55,711 nt of DNA from Blautia sp. GTDB lineage: Bacteria > Bacillota > Clostridia > Lachnospirales > Lachnospiraceae. Positions 33,578-41,466 of the stretch are shown here, piece after piece. The notes beneath the pieces are model-generated. The model was not told where the DNA came from. It was given only the letters and a program-made list of their open reading frames with translations, and made no database searches. The position numbers were made by a program, and so were the translations under genes. Every line of letters begins with the position of its first letter. Positions within the stretch are counted from its first letter, which is position 1. The stretch spans positions 1-55,711 of the forward strand of contig JAPFCU010000017.1 in assembly GCA_026169535.1 (NCBI GenBank), given 5' to 3'.

Positions 33578-34654
33578 TTATAATCCAAAGAGTTCTGACA
33601 GTCTGTCCTCGTTTAATTTTGAGCCGATTACGCAAAGACGGCCTGTATACTCCGGAGTACCTTCACGAAGCTCTGTTTCTTCCGGAACCATATCAAAATA
33701 GATCCAGGTTCCGTCCTCTGTTGGGAGCATTCCCTTTGCACGAAGGATCACACCGTACTCTTCTGATTCCGAAAGAGTTTCCAGGATCTTTTCGAGATTT
33801 TCTCTGGAATATTTCTTAACAGTCTCGCGGCCCCAGCTTGTAAACACCTCGTCTGCATGGTGATGGTGATGATCATGGCCACATCCGCATTCATGGTCAT
33901 GGTGATGTTCATGATCGTGTCCGCATCCGCACTCATGGCTATGATGGTGTTCGTGTTCCCCGTGGTGATGGTGCTCCTCATGGTGATGATGTCCGTGCTC
34001 ATGTACATGACCGCATTCCGGGCATATCTCCTCATCCATCATTTCCTGCTCCAGGGATACCGGATGCTCCATTACTTCCAGAAGCTTCTTTCCGTCCAGC
34101 TTTTCAATCGGAGTTGTAATAATAGCAGCTTTTGCATTCAGCCCTCGAAGAAGCTCCATAGACTGCATGGCTTTTTCCTCATCTACGATGTCTGTTCTGC
34201 TCATGATGATAGCTCCTGCATACTCTACCTGATTGTTAAAGAATTCTCCAAAGTTTCTCATATACATTTTACATTTCTTGGCATCTACCACTGTTGTATA
34301 GCTGTTCAGCACAAGACCTGTCTCTTCCTGCACATCCTTAACCGCACGGATCACATCAGATAATTTACCTACTCCAGAGGGCTCAATAAGAATCCTGTCC
34401 GGATGATACTTCTCGATTACTTCTTTCAAAGATGTACCAAAATCTCCTACCAGGGAACAACAGATACATCCGGAATTCATTTCTCTGATCTCAATTCCAG
34501 CTTCTTTCAGGAATCCTCCGTCAATACCGATCTCTCCGAATTCATTTTCGATCAGAACAACCTGCTCCTCCTGAAAAGCCTCCTGAAGAAGTTTTTTGAT
34601 AAGCGTTGTTTTACCGGCTCCAAGAAAGCCGGAGATAATATCAATTTTTGTCAT
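33578..34654 (-). CDS. COG0523 (CobW-like) metal-chaperone GTPase with a His-rich insert
   Basis: The 358-aa protein has the COG0523 G domain: Walker A GFLGAGKTTLIK, the CxCC metal motif in NSGCICCSLVGDF (about 63-66), LIEPSGVG and the C-terminal CobW domain (about 280-355). Between about residues 215 and 270 lies an insert with about 28 His and six Cys, including two ECGCGHDH units. Such inserts bind zinc, nickel or cobalt in this family. It is likely a metallochaperone, with metal identity not determined. The next gene encodes a GTPase fused to a TIGR03943-like domain, so the two may act together. The promoter at 34732-34762 and an inverted repeat at 34689-34716 precede it. Confidence 0.9.
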   Translation of the reverse strand: MTKIDIISGFLGAGKTTLIKKLLQEAFQEEQVVLIENEFGEIGIDGGFLKEAGIEIREMNSGCICCSLVGDFGTSLKEVIEKYHPDRILIEPSGVGKLSDVIRAVKDVQEETGLVLNSYTTVVDAKKCKMYMRNFGEFFNNQVEYAGAIIMSRTDIVDEEKAMQSMELLRGLNAKAAIITTPIEKLDGKKLLEVMEHPVSLEQEMMDEEICPECGHVHEHGHHHHEEHHHHGEHEHHHSHECGCGHDHEHHHDHECGCGHDHHHHHADEVFTSWGRETVKKYSRENLEKILETLSESEEYGVILRAKGMLPTEDGTWIYFDMVPEETELREGTPEYTGRLCVIGSKLNEDRLSELFGL

Positions 34655-34688
34655 GATCTATACCCCTTTTCTTATTTAACGCACATTT

Positions 34689-34716
34689 GACCAGGAAGCA
34701 AAAACACCCCCTGGTC
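34689..34716. repeat. inverted repeat in the leader of the COG0523 genes
   Basis: GACCAGG (34689-34695) and CCTGGTC (34710-34716) form a 7-bp stem with a 14-base loop, between the promoter and the start codon at 34654. It could be an operator or an RNA hairpin; it does not look like a Zur box I know. Confidence 0.4.
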
Positions 34717-34731
34717 TCATCTGTTTATTGT

Positions 34732-34762
34732 ATTATAGTCACCTGCTCTCTGTTCTATTCAA
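34732..34762 (-). promoter_or_regulatory. probable promoter of the COG0523-pth-mfd operon
   Basis: Minus strand: -35 TTGAAT (34757-34762) and consensus -10 TATAAT (34732-34737) with a 19-bp spacer. The spacer is longer than the usual 17, which may mean weak basal activity or activator dependence. Confidence 0.55.
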
Positions 34763-34782
34763 ATATCTCAGCAGGCACATAA

Positions 34783-34809
34783 CGGGGACATGAACCTGTC
34801 ATGCCCCCG
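34783..34809 (-). terminator. possible terminator after the HPr-like gene
   Basis: Arms 34783-34793 and 34799-34809 pair over 11 bp with one mismatch and a 5-base loop. The T run after it on the minus strand is short, so activity is uncertain. Confidence 0.45.
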
Positions 34810-34823
34810 CTTTTGCATCCATA

Positions 34824-35057
34824 TCAGCCGTTGATCATAAAGTTTAACAGCTTATCAATATCCTCTTTCTCATAAGCAACAATTTCCAGCTCCGGGATCT
34901 CTCCGCCGGAGAAGATATTTGCCAGAGATACATACTGGGAAAGTTTGGATTTCAGGTTCAGTCTGTCTCCCTCTCCTGTTACAAGCTCAACTTTACCTGC
35001 ACAACTATCTACTACCTTAAAAAATTTGTCTACATCTTTAATATTGGATACTTTCAT
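34824..35057 (-). CDS. HPr-like small protein lacking the phosphorylatable histidine
   Basis: The 77-aa protein has an HPr-like pattern: VELVTGEGDRLNLKSKLSQY followed by VSLANIFS, then a strand and helix ending in DKLLNFMING. The segment around NLKSKLSQYVSL lines up with the HPr region that holds regulatory Ser46. The His15 region is absent: the N-terminus reads KVSNIKDVDKFFKVVDSCAG with no His. It therefore cannot carry PTS phosphate in the usual way; a Crh-like or structural signalling role is possible (inference). ATG 35057 is chosen for its 7-base spacing from GGAG; another ATG sits two codons upstream. It lies downstream of the glycogen branching enzyme gene and has its own promoter with palindromes nearby. 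Confidence 0.65.
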   Translation of the reverse strand: MKVSNIKDVDKFFKVVDSCAGKVELVTGEGDRLNLKSKLSQYVSLANIFSGGEIPELEIVAYEKEDIDKLLNFMING

Positions 35058-35107
35058 TTTCATTCTCCTTTCAGGATTCTATTATCGATTCTTCGTCATT
35101 GGTAATT

Positions 35108-35123
35108 GTCTGAACTTTCAGAC
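35108..35123. promoter_or_regulatory. palindrome at the start point of the HPr-like gene
   Basis: GTCTGAA (35108-35114) and TTCAGAC (35117-35123) are perfect 7-base arms around CT. They cover the expected transcription start, a common repressor position. Confidence 0.45.
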
Positions 35124-35129
35124 GCATAC

Positions 35130-35158
35130 AGTATAACCCATCTTTTCACAAAAAGCAA
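35130..35158 (-). promoter_or_regulatory. sigma-A promoter of the HPr-like gene
   Basis: Minus strand: -35 TTGCTT (35153-35158), 17-bp spacer, -10 TATACT (35130-35135), about 70 bases before the start codon. Confidence 0.65.
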
Positions 35159-35175
35159 TATTTTTTCTTCCAAAA

Positions 35176-35210
35176 ATTTTGGATAAATTTATCCTAAATC
35201 TATCCAAAAT
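35176..35210. repeat. inverted repeat with three GGATA/TATCC half-sites
   Basis: Arms ATTTTGGATA (35176-35185) and TATCCAAAAT (35201-35210) are perfect and 15 bases apart. An inner palindrome GGATAAATTTATCC (35181-35194) shares the left half. It lies directly after the glgB stop and about 20 bases upstream of the HPr-like promoter. There is no strong T run, so an operator seems likelier than a terminator. Confidence 0.5.
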
Positions 35211-35211
35211 A

Positions 35212-37098
35212 TCAGTACGTAAATACCGCAACTCCGTATGGCGGGAGTGAATATGCAAAAGAATACTCTCTGTTATCGCATTCTTTTGTTTCAGCCTTAA
35301 ATACCTGCGGTTTTTCCAGAAGCCCATGCTCATCCATGATCAGCTTATACTGCTTCTTTTTCGGAACGCCTACCCGGTAATCGGTACGTTCTACCGGTGT
35401 AAAGTTTACCACAAACAGAAGGTTATTTCTCTTTGTCGGAGATTTACGCACAAAGCTGAAAATGCTTCTGTCACCGTCGTCTGCATTGATCCACTCAAAG
35501 CCTTCCGGATCATTATCTCCGCCATAAAGAGCCGGATATTTTTTGTACATATGAAGAAGGGTTTTTACAAAGGACTGCAGATCCTTGTGGTTATCTTCAC
35601 CTAAAAGGAACCAGTCAAGCTCTCTTTCCTCACTCCACTCACGAAGCTGTCCAAACTCCTGTCCCATAAACAGAAGCTTTTTACCCGGATGAAAGAACAT
35701 AAACGCATAGGCAGCCTTCAGATTCTTGAATTTATCGTCCGGATATCCCGGCATCTTGTTCAGCATGGAGCATTTCAGATGGACCACTTCATCATGAGAT
35801 ATCACAAGGACGTATTTTTCACTGTATGCATAGGTCATGGAAAAAGTCATCTTATTATGGTTAAATTTACGGAAATAGGGATCCAGCTTCATATATTCCA
35901 GAAAGTCGTTCATCCATCCCATGTTCCATTTCAGAGAAAATCCAAGTCCGTCATCCTCTGCTTTTCCTGTAACCATCGGCCATGCTGTAGACTCTTCTGC
36001 AATCATCACAGTTCCATGGTTTCTTCCCAGCACAACAGTATTCAAATGCTTGAAGAACTCAATAGCCTCCAGGTTTTTATTATCACCATATTTATTTGCA
36101 ACCCACTGCCCGTCCTGTTTACCGTAATCAAGATACAGCATAGAGGCTACTGCGTCTACACGAAGACCATCTACATGACATTCCTCTACCCAGAAAAGAG
36201 CATTAGCAATCAGGAAATTCTTAACCTCCGGACGTCCATAATTATAAATCTTGGTTCCCCAATCCGGATGCTCTCCCTGACGTGGATCCTGATGCTCATA
36301 AACAGCAGTTCCATCAAATCCTGCCAGACCATGGGCATCTTTTGGAAAATGTGCCGGAACCCAGTCAAGAATAACGCCGATCTTGTTCCTGTGAAGATAA
36401 TCTACCATATACTTAAAGTCCTGTGCGGTTCCATAACGGGATGTAGGTGCATAATAACCGGTAACCTGATAGCCCCAGGAGCCGTCAAAAGGATGCTCTG
36501 CAATTCCCATTAGTTCCACATGAGTATATCCCATTTCTTTTACATATTTCGCAAGCTCATGGGCAAATTCCCGATAATTATAAAATCCGTTTTCATTCTC
36601 ATCATTTACCGGATGTTTTTTCCAGGATCCGGGATGTACCTCATAAATGGACATAGCATCTGTAGCTTCATTAAACTCCTGGCGTTTCTTCATCCATGTT
36701 GCATCTTTCCATTTATAAGTGCTGATATCTGCAACTCTGGAAGCTGTTCCCGGACGAAGTTCTGCCTCGTTGGCATACGGATCCGCCTTATAAAGCTTTT
36801 CTCCATGCATGCCCACAATATAGAATTTATAAAGATCCCCTATCTTTGCTCCAGGTACAAAAACCTCAAATACACCAATCGGTCCTGCCTTTTTCATGGG
36901 ATCAGCTTCTATATCCCATTTATTAAAATCTCCTATCACAGAAACTGACTGAGCATTTGGCGCCCAGACAGCAAAATAAACCCCTTTTTTTCTTCCTTCC
37001 ACCGTAGGATGTGCGCCAAGCTTTTTATAAATATCATAGTGGGTTCCCTGTCCAAACAGATATTGATCCAACTCTGAAAACTGCATTTTCTCTCCCAT
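35212..37098 (-). CDS. glgB: 1,4-alpha-glucan branching enzyme
   Basis: The 628-aa enzyme has an N-terminal CBM48 domain (about 30-130: VYFAVWAPNAQSVSVIGDFN, MKKAGPIGVFEVFVPG), a GH13 catalytic barrel (about 150-520) and a C-terminal beta domain. Catalytic residues are the Asp in GLRVDAVASML, the Glu in MIAEESTAWP and the Asp in ISHDEVVHL. It makes alpha-1,6 branches in glycogen. No other glg genes (synthase, ADP-glucose pyrophosphorylase) are in the window. The ATG at 37098 follows GGGAGGT. It is 28 bases after the amylase gene in the same operon. Confidence 0.95.
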   Translation of the reverse strand: MGEKMQFSELDQYLFGQGTHYDIYKKLGAHPTVEGRKKGVYFAVWAPNAQSVSVIGDFNKWDIEADPMKKAGPIGVFEVFVPGAKIGDLYKFYIVGMHGEKLYKADPYANEAELRPGTASRVADISTYKWKDATWMKKRQEFNEATDAMSIYEVHPGSWKKHPVNDENENGFYNYREFAHELAKYVKEMGYTHVELMGIAEHPFDGSWGYQVTGYYAPTSRYGTAQDFKYMVDYLHRNKIGVILDWVPAHFPKDAHGLAGFDGTAVYEHQDPRQGEHPDWGTKIYNYGRPEVKNFLIANALFWVEECHVDGLRVDAVASMLYLDYGKQDGQWVANKYGDNKNLEAIEFFKHLNTVVLGRNHGTVMIAEESTAWPMVTGKAEDDGLGFSLKWNMGWMNDFLEYMKLDPYFRKFNHNKMTFSMTYAYSEKYVLVISHDEVVHLKCSMLNKMPGYPDDKFKNLKAAYAFMFFHPGKKLLFMGQEFGQLREWSEERELDWFLLGEDNHKDLQSFVKTLLHMYKKYPALYGGDNDPEGFEWINADDGDRSIFSFVRKSPTKRNNLLFVVNFTPVERTDYRVGVPKKKQYKLIMDEHGLLEKPQVFKAETKECDNREYSFAYSLPPYGVAVFTY

Positions 37099-37126
37099 CA
37101 GAAAGTACCTCCCTTAATCCTTATAT

Positions 37127-38479
37127 TTACTTAAATTTAAAAATCTCACTTTCATTGGGCGCAAGAGTCACACAGATACAGCCATCCTGCACCACTGCTT
37201 CTTTTTTGCTGATCAGGCTTATATAGCTTTTTCCTCCCTCCGGGATCCTGATTCGAAGTTCTGCCGGATTTTCATCATTGTTCACTGCCACTACAATTCC
37301 TTCTCCATCCAGCTTCCGGGCAAAAGCATACTGCCTGTTGGTCAGAAGCAGTTCCTGATAGCTTCCGTCTGCCAGCGACGGTTCCTCTGCATATATCCTT
37401 CCCAAAAGTTTCACCCATTCCAGAAGTTTCGGATCATCAGGATTCTCCAGTACCTCTTCGATATCGACTGCCGGACGAAGAAAATCATCGTTCGATCCTT
37501 CCTTACGCCCCTGAATGCCCCATTCGGAACCATAATAAATGGAAGGAATTCCCGGAAGCGTAAAAAGAAGCGTATACACTGGATAAATATGGCCTGGTAC
37601 CTTCAATTTAGACGCAATTCTGTCAACATCATGATTGTCCACAAAGGAGTACAGACGAAGGCCTTTATAAATTCCTCCGTTCCCATCAAACTCTCTGCGG
37701 ATTGTATGGGCGATTTCAAAATAATTATGATCGTTATGACCGGAATACAATCCTTTATGCAGTTCATAATTTGTTACGGAATCCAGCATTTCCGGTTTTA
37801 CATAGCGGCTGTAATCTCCATGGATCACCTCGCCCATCAGCCAGAAATCTTTCTTCTTCTCATTTGTAAACCGTCTCATATCCTCCATAAAAGAAAACTC
37901 CAGACAGTCTGCACAATCCAGACGGATTCCGTCTATATCAAACTCATCAATCCAGAAGTCAATCACATCCAACAGGTATTCTCTTACCTTTGGCTCCCAA
38001 AGATTTAAATTTACTAACTCAAAGCAATTTCTCCAGGCTTCATATCCAAATCCGTCATTATAAGGAGAATTCCATCCGAAATTTATTCCCTTATACCAGC
38101 TGCAATATGGAGACTGCTCTCTGTTTTTCTGTATATCCTGGAAAGCAAAAAACTCTCTTCCGGTATGATTGAATACTCCGTCCACCACAACCCGTATATC
38201 CATTTTGTGCGCTTCTGCCACAAATTTCTTAAAATCCTCATTATCCCCAAGACGCCTGTCAACCACTCTGTAATCCCGTGTGTCGTAGCCGTGTGTTGAT
38301 GATTCAAATAACGGTCCGATATAGATGGCTGTGCATCCCAGTTCCTTAATATGAGGCAGCCATTTCATCAAACTGTCAAATCTGTGAACTACCTCTGTAC
38401 CTTCATTTTTCCTTGGCGCTCCGGTCATTCCGATCGGATACATGTGATAAAATACTGCTTCTTCAAACCATTTGCCCAC
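37127..38479 (-). CDS. intracellular GH13 alpha-amylase family glycosidase
   Basis: The 450-aa enzyme has no signal peptide, so it acts on cytosolic maltodextrin or glycogen. GH13 regions are clear: VVDGVFNHTG, nucleophile Asp in GIRLDCADCL, Glu in WLMGEVIHGDY, Asp in FVDNHDVDR, and a C-terminal beta domain from about 370. It starts MGKWFEEAVFYHMYPIGMTG. The start codon is GTG at 38479, well placed after AGGAGGT with 7-base spacing. It is the first gene of an operon with glgB, so it probably trims or degrades storage glucan. The exact product specificity cannot be told from sequence. Confidence 0.9.
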   Translation of the reverse strand: MGKWFEEAVFYHMYPIGMTGAPRKNEGTEVVHRFDSLMKWLPHIKELGCTAIYIGPLFESSTHGYDTRDYRVVDRRLGDNEDFKKFVAEAHKMDIRVVVDGVFNHTGREFFAFQDIQKNREQSPYCSWYKGINFGWNSPYNDGFGYEAWRNCFELVNLNLWEPKVREYLLDVIDFWIDEFDIDGIRLDCADCLEFSFMEDMRRFTNEKKKDFWLMGEVIHGDYSRYVKPEMLDSVTNYELHKGLYSGHNDHNYFEIAHTIRREFDGNGGIYKGLRLYSFVDNHDVDRIASKLKVPGHIYPVYTLLFTLPGIPSIYYGSEWGIQGRKEGSNDDFLRPAVDIEEVLENPDDPKLLEWVKLLGRIYAEEPSLADGSYQELLLTNRQYAFARKLDGEGIVVAVNNDENPAELRIRIPEGGKSYISLISKKEAVVQDGCICVTLAPNESEIFKFK

Positions 38480-38532
38480 TACGCTGACCTCCTGTCTCAG
38501 ACCCTTTTCCGGCTCCGAGATAATCTATTCTT

Positions 38533-38561
38533 ATTATACCCAAATTCAGGTATCTCTTCAA
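38533..38561 (-). promoter_or_regulatory. sigma-A promoter of the amylase-glgB operon
   Basis: Minus strand: -35 TTGAAG (38556-38561), 17-bp spacer, consensus -10 TATAAT (38533-38538), about 55 bases before the GTG start. Confidence 0.7.
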
Positions 38562-38596
38562 CAGGATTTTATGTCATGCAGGACGTACAGACACAG

Positions 38597-38641
38597 AAAA
38601 AAGACGAACAGGAATGCTTCCGCTTTCCAGTTCGTCTTTAA
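38597..38641 (-). terminator. rho-independent terminator of the deacetylase gene
   Basis: AAAGACGAAC near 38600 and GTTCGTCTTT near 38630-38639 form a long stem with TTCC/GGAA inner pairing. A T run follows on the minus strand. It separates the deacetylase gene from the amylase promoter. Confidence 0.8.
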
Positions 38642-38670
38642 ACAGTTATTCTTATTCACATCAAAATGAA

Positions 38671-39972
38671 TCAGTATTCTTCACTTCCATCGGAGTAATC
38701 TTCGCCTTCGTCAGAATACTCTTCTTCACTTCCGTCAGAATAATCTTCCTCTCCGTCAGAAATGTCGCTGCCCTCATCAGAACTCTCCTCTGAACTCTCT
38801 GACTCGAGAAGAGGTCCATTATAACCTGCCACCAGGCCTTTCGCAAGGCTGCTGTCCCAGAAATCTGCATAAGAAGCATACTGCAGTTCAACATCTTTTG
38901 CTTCTGCAAGTTCACTGACTGTCATCAGTTTATAACCTTTTTCCACAAGCTGAGGAATGATCTGAAGCGCCGCCTGTACAGAAGGCTCATGAATATCATG
39001 CATTAAAATAATAGAACCATCTGTCAGGTCTCCGTTCATGACTGCATCCACCGTAGACTCTGTGCTCATAGTCTTCCAGTCAAGCGTATCCAGCGACCAC
39101 ATAAAGAAGGGTTTCTGCGCAAGCTGGAACTCTCTGTCCCCTGCTGCCCCATAAGGTGCACGGGCTACGGTTGACTTCTGTCCGCAGGCTTTCTCAAGAG
39201 CTGCATCTGTCTTCTGGATCTGTTCTATTACCTGATCATCTGAAAGCCCCTGCAGCGTTACTTCCGGATGATTCCAGCTGTGATTACCAATCTCACATCC
39301 AATGTCTACCATCCTCTGTACCGTAGACTCCCATTCTCCTACATTGATCCCCTGCATGAAGAAAGTCGCATGAGCATTATTCTCTTCCAGGCAGTCCAGG
39401 AGCTGATCCGTATACTGTCCCGGTCCGTCATCAAAAGTCAGGGCAATCCGTGTTTTATGTTTTTCCGGATTATAGGATCCATCGTCATTAAAGTACAGAT
39501 CATCAAATCCATCGCTTACCCATCCGGTCTGTATGTACCCATTGTCGTCAAAGGAATATGTCTTACCGTCTATTTCCCGCATACCCCCGGCATAATAGGT
39601 TCTGTCATAATTCTGATACCATTTGCCATTTTCATCTTCGTGCCAGCCGGCTGTCATATCAGAAGCTTTTGTAATATGAGAGACTGTTGCCAGAGGCATC
39701 CGTACAGCCTCTCCTTCTTCTTTCTTCTCTGCCGCCGGTTCATCTTCTGTTCCTTTGGTCTCTGCTGTTTTATCGGCATCAGCTTCTACCTGTACAGGTT
39801 TGTCGGCATCCTTTCCACTGATCCCTTTTGTTATAGGAAGAATCACTCCTTTTACAATAAAAACAACAACCAATATAACTGCAAGTATATAGCCGCCCAG
39901 CTTCATCATCTTCCGACGGCGCAGCTGCTGCTGTTTCTTACGCATCCTTTCTCGTAATACTTTTTTATCCAT
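38671..39972 (-). CDS. membrane-anchored polysaccharide deacetylase (NodB domain)
   Basis: The 433-aa protein has a basic N-terminus, one membrane anchor (about 25-45), a charged linker, two cell-wall-binding-type repeats (about 108-165: AGWHEDENGKWYQNYD, DGKTYSFDDNGYIQTGWV) and a NodB deacetylase domain (about 175-365). Catalytic motifs are TFDDGP, the metal-binding pair in NHSWNHPE, Arg in RAPYGAAG, WSLDTLDW and LMHDIH. It probably de-N-acetylates peptidoglycan or another surface glycan, which gives lysozyme resistance in relatives (PgdA type). The tail from about 395 is Glu/Asp/Ser/Tyr-rich, with repeating EDYSDGSEE units. It has its own promoter and terminator. Two divergent deacetylases are encoded upstream. 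Confidence 0.92.
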   Translation of the reverse strand: MDKKVLRERMRKKQQQLRRRKMMKLGGYILAVILVVVFIVKGVILPITKGISGKDADKPVQVEADADKTAETKGTEDEPAAEKKEEGEAVRMPLATVSHITKASDMTAGWHEDENGKWYQNYDRTYYAGGMREIDGKTYSFDDNGYIQTGWVSDGFDDLYFNDDGSYNPEKHKTRIALTFDDGPGQYTDQLLDCLEENNAHATFFMQGINVGEWESTVQRMVDIGCEIGNHSWNHPEVTLQGLSDDQVIEQIQKTDAALEKACGQKSTVARAPYGAAGDREFQLAQKPFFMWSLDTLDWKTMSTESTVDAVMNGDLTDGSIILMHDIHEPSVQAALQIIPQLVEKGYKLMTVSELAEAKDVELQYASYADFWDSSLAKGLVAGYNGPLLESESSEESSDEGSDISDGEEDYSDGSEEEYSDEGEDYSDGSEEY

Positions 39973-40020
39973 CTGTTTCCCACCCGTTTTTACCTGAATC
40001 TATATTTGTTTGTCGTGTCT

Positions 40021-40049
40021 ATCATACTCTATTTTCCAGAGAAATACAA
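40021..40049 (-). promoter_or_regulatory. sigma-A promoter of the deacetylase gene
   Basis: Minus strand: -35 TTGTAT (40044-40049), 17-bp spacer, -10 TATGAT (40021-40026), about 50 bases before the start codon at 39972. Confidence 0.65.
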
Positions 40050-40151
40050 TAGAACTTCCTGTGGGATTTTGACATTTTTCTTAATTTTTCCTAAAATCAT
40101 CCATTTTTGTGATTTTACCAGATATATGGCTGCCAAAACTGGTCTGACACC

Positions 40152-41441
40152 TTATCCTTCTACTACATCAGCCTCTGTTTCAGCGCCTTCTGTCTCCGCC
40201 TGCGGATTGGAACTATCCTCATCTGTATCATACATACCATCCTCTTCCAGGGCATCTTCATTCTCAGCCGGTTCTGCGCTTCCGCCTGTCTTTTCATTGA
40301 TCTCTGCATTATCGACAATAAACTTTTCTACTCTGAGAAGTGCCAGAGACTCGTTGACTGCTGTCTGTCCATAATACTCCACAAGTTCTTCAATATCAGC
40401 AGCTCCATACTGCTGTATAAGTTCTTTCTGAACTTCCTCCGCAGTTTCATCTTCAAAACTTAAATCTTCCTGGTCCATGATATACTGTACGATCAGATTC
40501 TGTTCCACCTTGGCCTCAGCATACTGTCTGCACTCTTCTTCATACTCTTCTTCCGTAATTCCCTGGGATCTCAAAAACTCACTCATATCCATCTGCGCCT
40601 GATCCACATATTCCTGGTTCAGTGCCTTATATGCTTCAACAGCAGCCTTGATGTCCTCTTCCGGATATTCTTTTATCTCCGAGGTTTCCAGCACCTGATT
40701 CCATGCCTGTGTCTGCAGGGCATATCCTGCCATTTCTTCTGCATCTGCCTGAAGTTCTTTCTTTACTGCTTCTCTGTATTCCGCCACTGTTTTGCTTTCT
40801 GTATTTGCAGCCACCCACTCATCTGTAAGCTCTGGAGTCCTGCTGATTTTCTGTACAGTCACCTCATATACAGCAGATTTCCCGGCCACCTCACTGTCAT
40901 AATATTCTTCCGGGAAATTAACAGAAATCTCTTTTGTCTCACCCTTCTTCATTCCCAGAACACCCTGGTCGAATTCCTCTGTGATTCCACTTTGTCCAAC
41001 AATCAGATCAAAATCCTGTTCTGATCCTCCCTCAAAAGACTTTCCGTCAATAGTTCCTGTAAAGTTGATCCTTACCTGATCTCCTGTTTCCACAGAGGCT
41101 CCCTGCACCTCCTCCGGATTCTCCTGAAGACGGAATTCTATCTCAACATCTGCCTCATTATCGGAGACAGGTGAAACCACCTTGTCAAGTTTCAGTCCCT
41201 TATATTCTCCTACAGTAACATACTTGGATATGTCTTCCACGGAAACAAGCCTTACAGATTCTTTTGCTTTTTTCTTTGTTTCTTCTGTTCCTGTGCTATC
41301 CTCTTCCTTTTCTTTTTCAGGCGTTTCAGCGGTATTTTCTGTTTTCTCAGATGTTTTTTCCTCTTTTTTTCCGCCTGCACAGGCTGTCATTCCAAGAACC
41401 ATACATATCGTCAACATTGCTGCAACTGTTTTTTTCTTCAT
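40152..41441 (-). CDS. trigger-factor-like FKBP lipoprotein (peptidyl-prolyl isomerase)
   Basis: The 429-aa protein has a lipoprotein signal (MTACAGG, Cys about residue 20), a charged linker and an FKBP-type isomerase domain (about 95-190: GDQVRINFTGTIDGKSFEGG, GVLGMKKGETKEISVNFPEE). A helical arm like that of trigger factor follows (about 195-375). The acidic tail is rich in Glu, Asp, Ser and Thr. It resembles trigger factor without the ribosome-binding domain, moved outside the membrane. It probably helps fold exported proteins. ATG 41441 follows AAAGGAG; upstream open frame is a shadow of the deacetylase gene. It lies 25 bases after the second divergent deacetylase gene. Confidence 0.88.
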   Translation of the reverse strand: MKKKTVAAMLTICMVLGMTACAGGKKEEKTSEKTENTAETPEKEKEEDSTGTEETKKKAKESVRLVSVEDISKYVTVGEYKGLKLDKVVSPVSDNEADVEIEFRLQENPEEVQGASVETGDQVRINFTGTIDGKSFEGGSEQDFDLIVGQSGITEEFDQGVLGMKKGETKEISVNFPEEYYDSEVAGKSAVYEVTVQKISRTPELTDEWVAANTESKTVAEYREAVKKELQADAEEMAGYALQTQAWNQVLETSEIKEYPEEDIKAAVEAYKALNQEYVDQAQMDMSEFLRSQGITEEEYEEECRQYAEAKVEQNLIVQYIMDQEDLSFEDETAEEVQKELIQQYGAADIEELVEYYGQTAVNESLALLRVEKFIVDNAEINEKTGGSAEPAENEDALEEDGMYDTDEDSSNPQAETEGAETEADVVEG

Positions 41442-41466
41442 AATAAAATTTCTCCTTTCGGTCAAA

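Noticed and set aside
33840..34020. CRISPR-like or tandem DNA repeat
   Set aside because: The repetition is codon-level (His, Glu, Gly, Cys) inside a gene. Unit length and spacing are irregular and there are no spacers.
33857..34363. Open frames across the His-rich codons, encoding Met/Val-rich peptides
   Set aside because: The repeat of CAT/CAC codons leaves other frames open by chance. The COG0523 frame has GTPase motifs on both sides.
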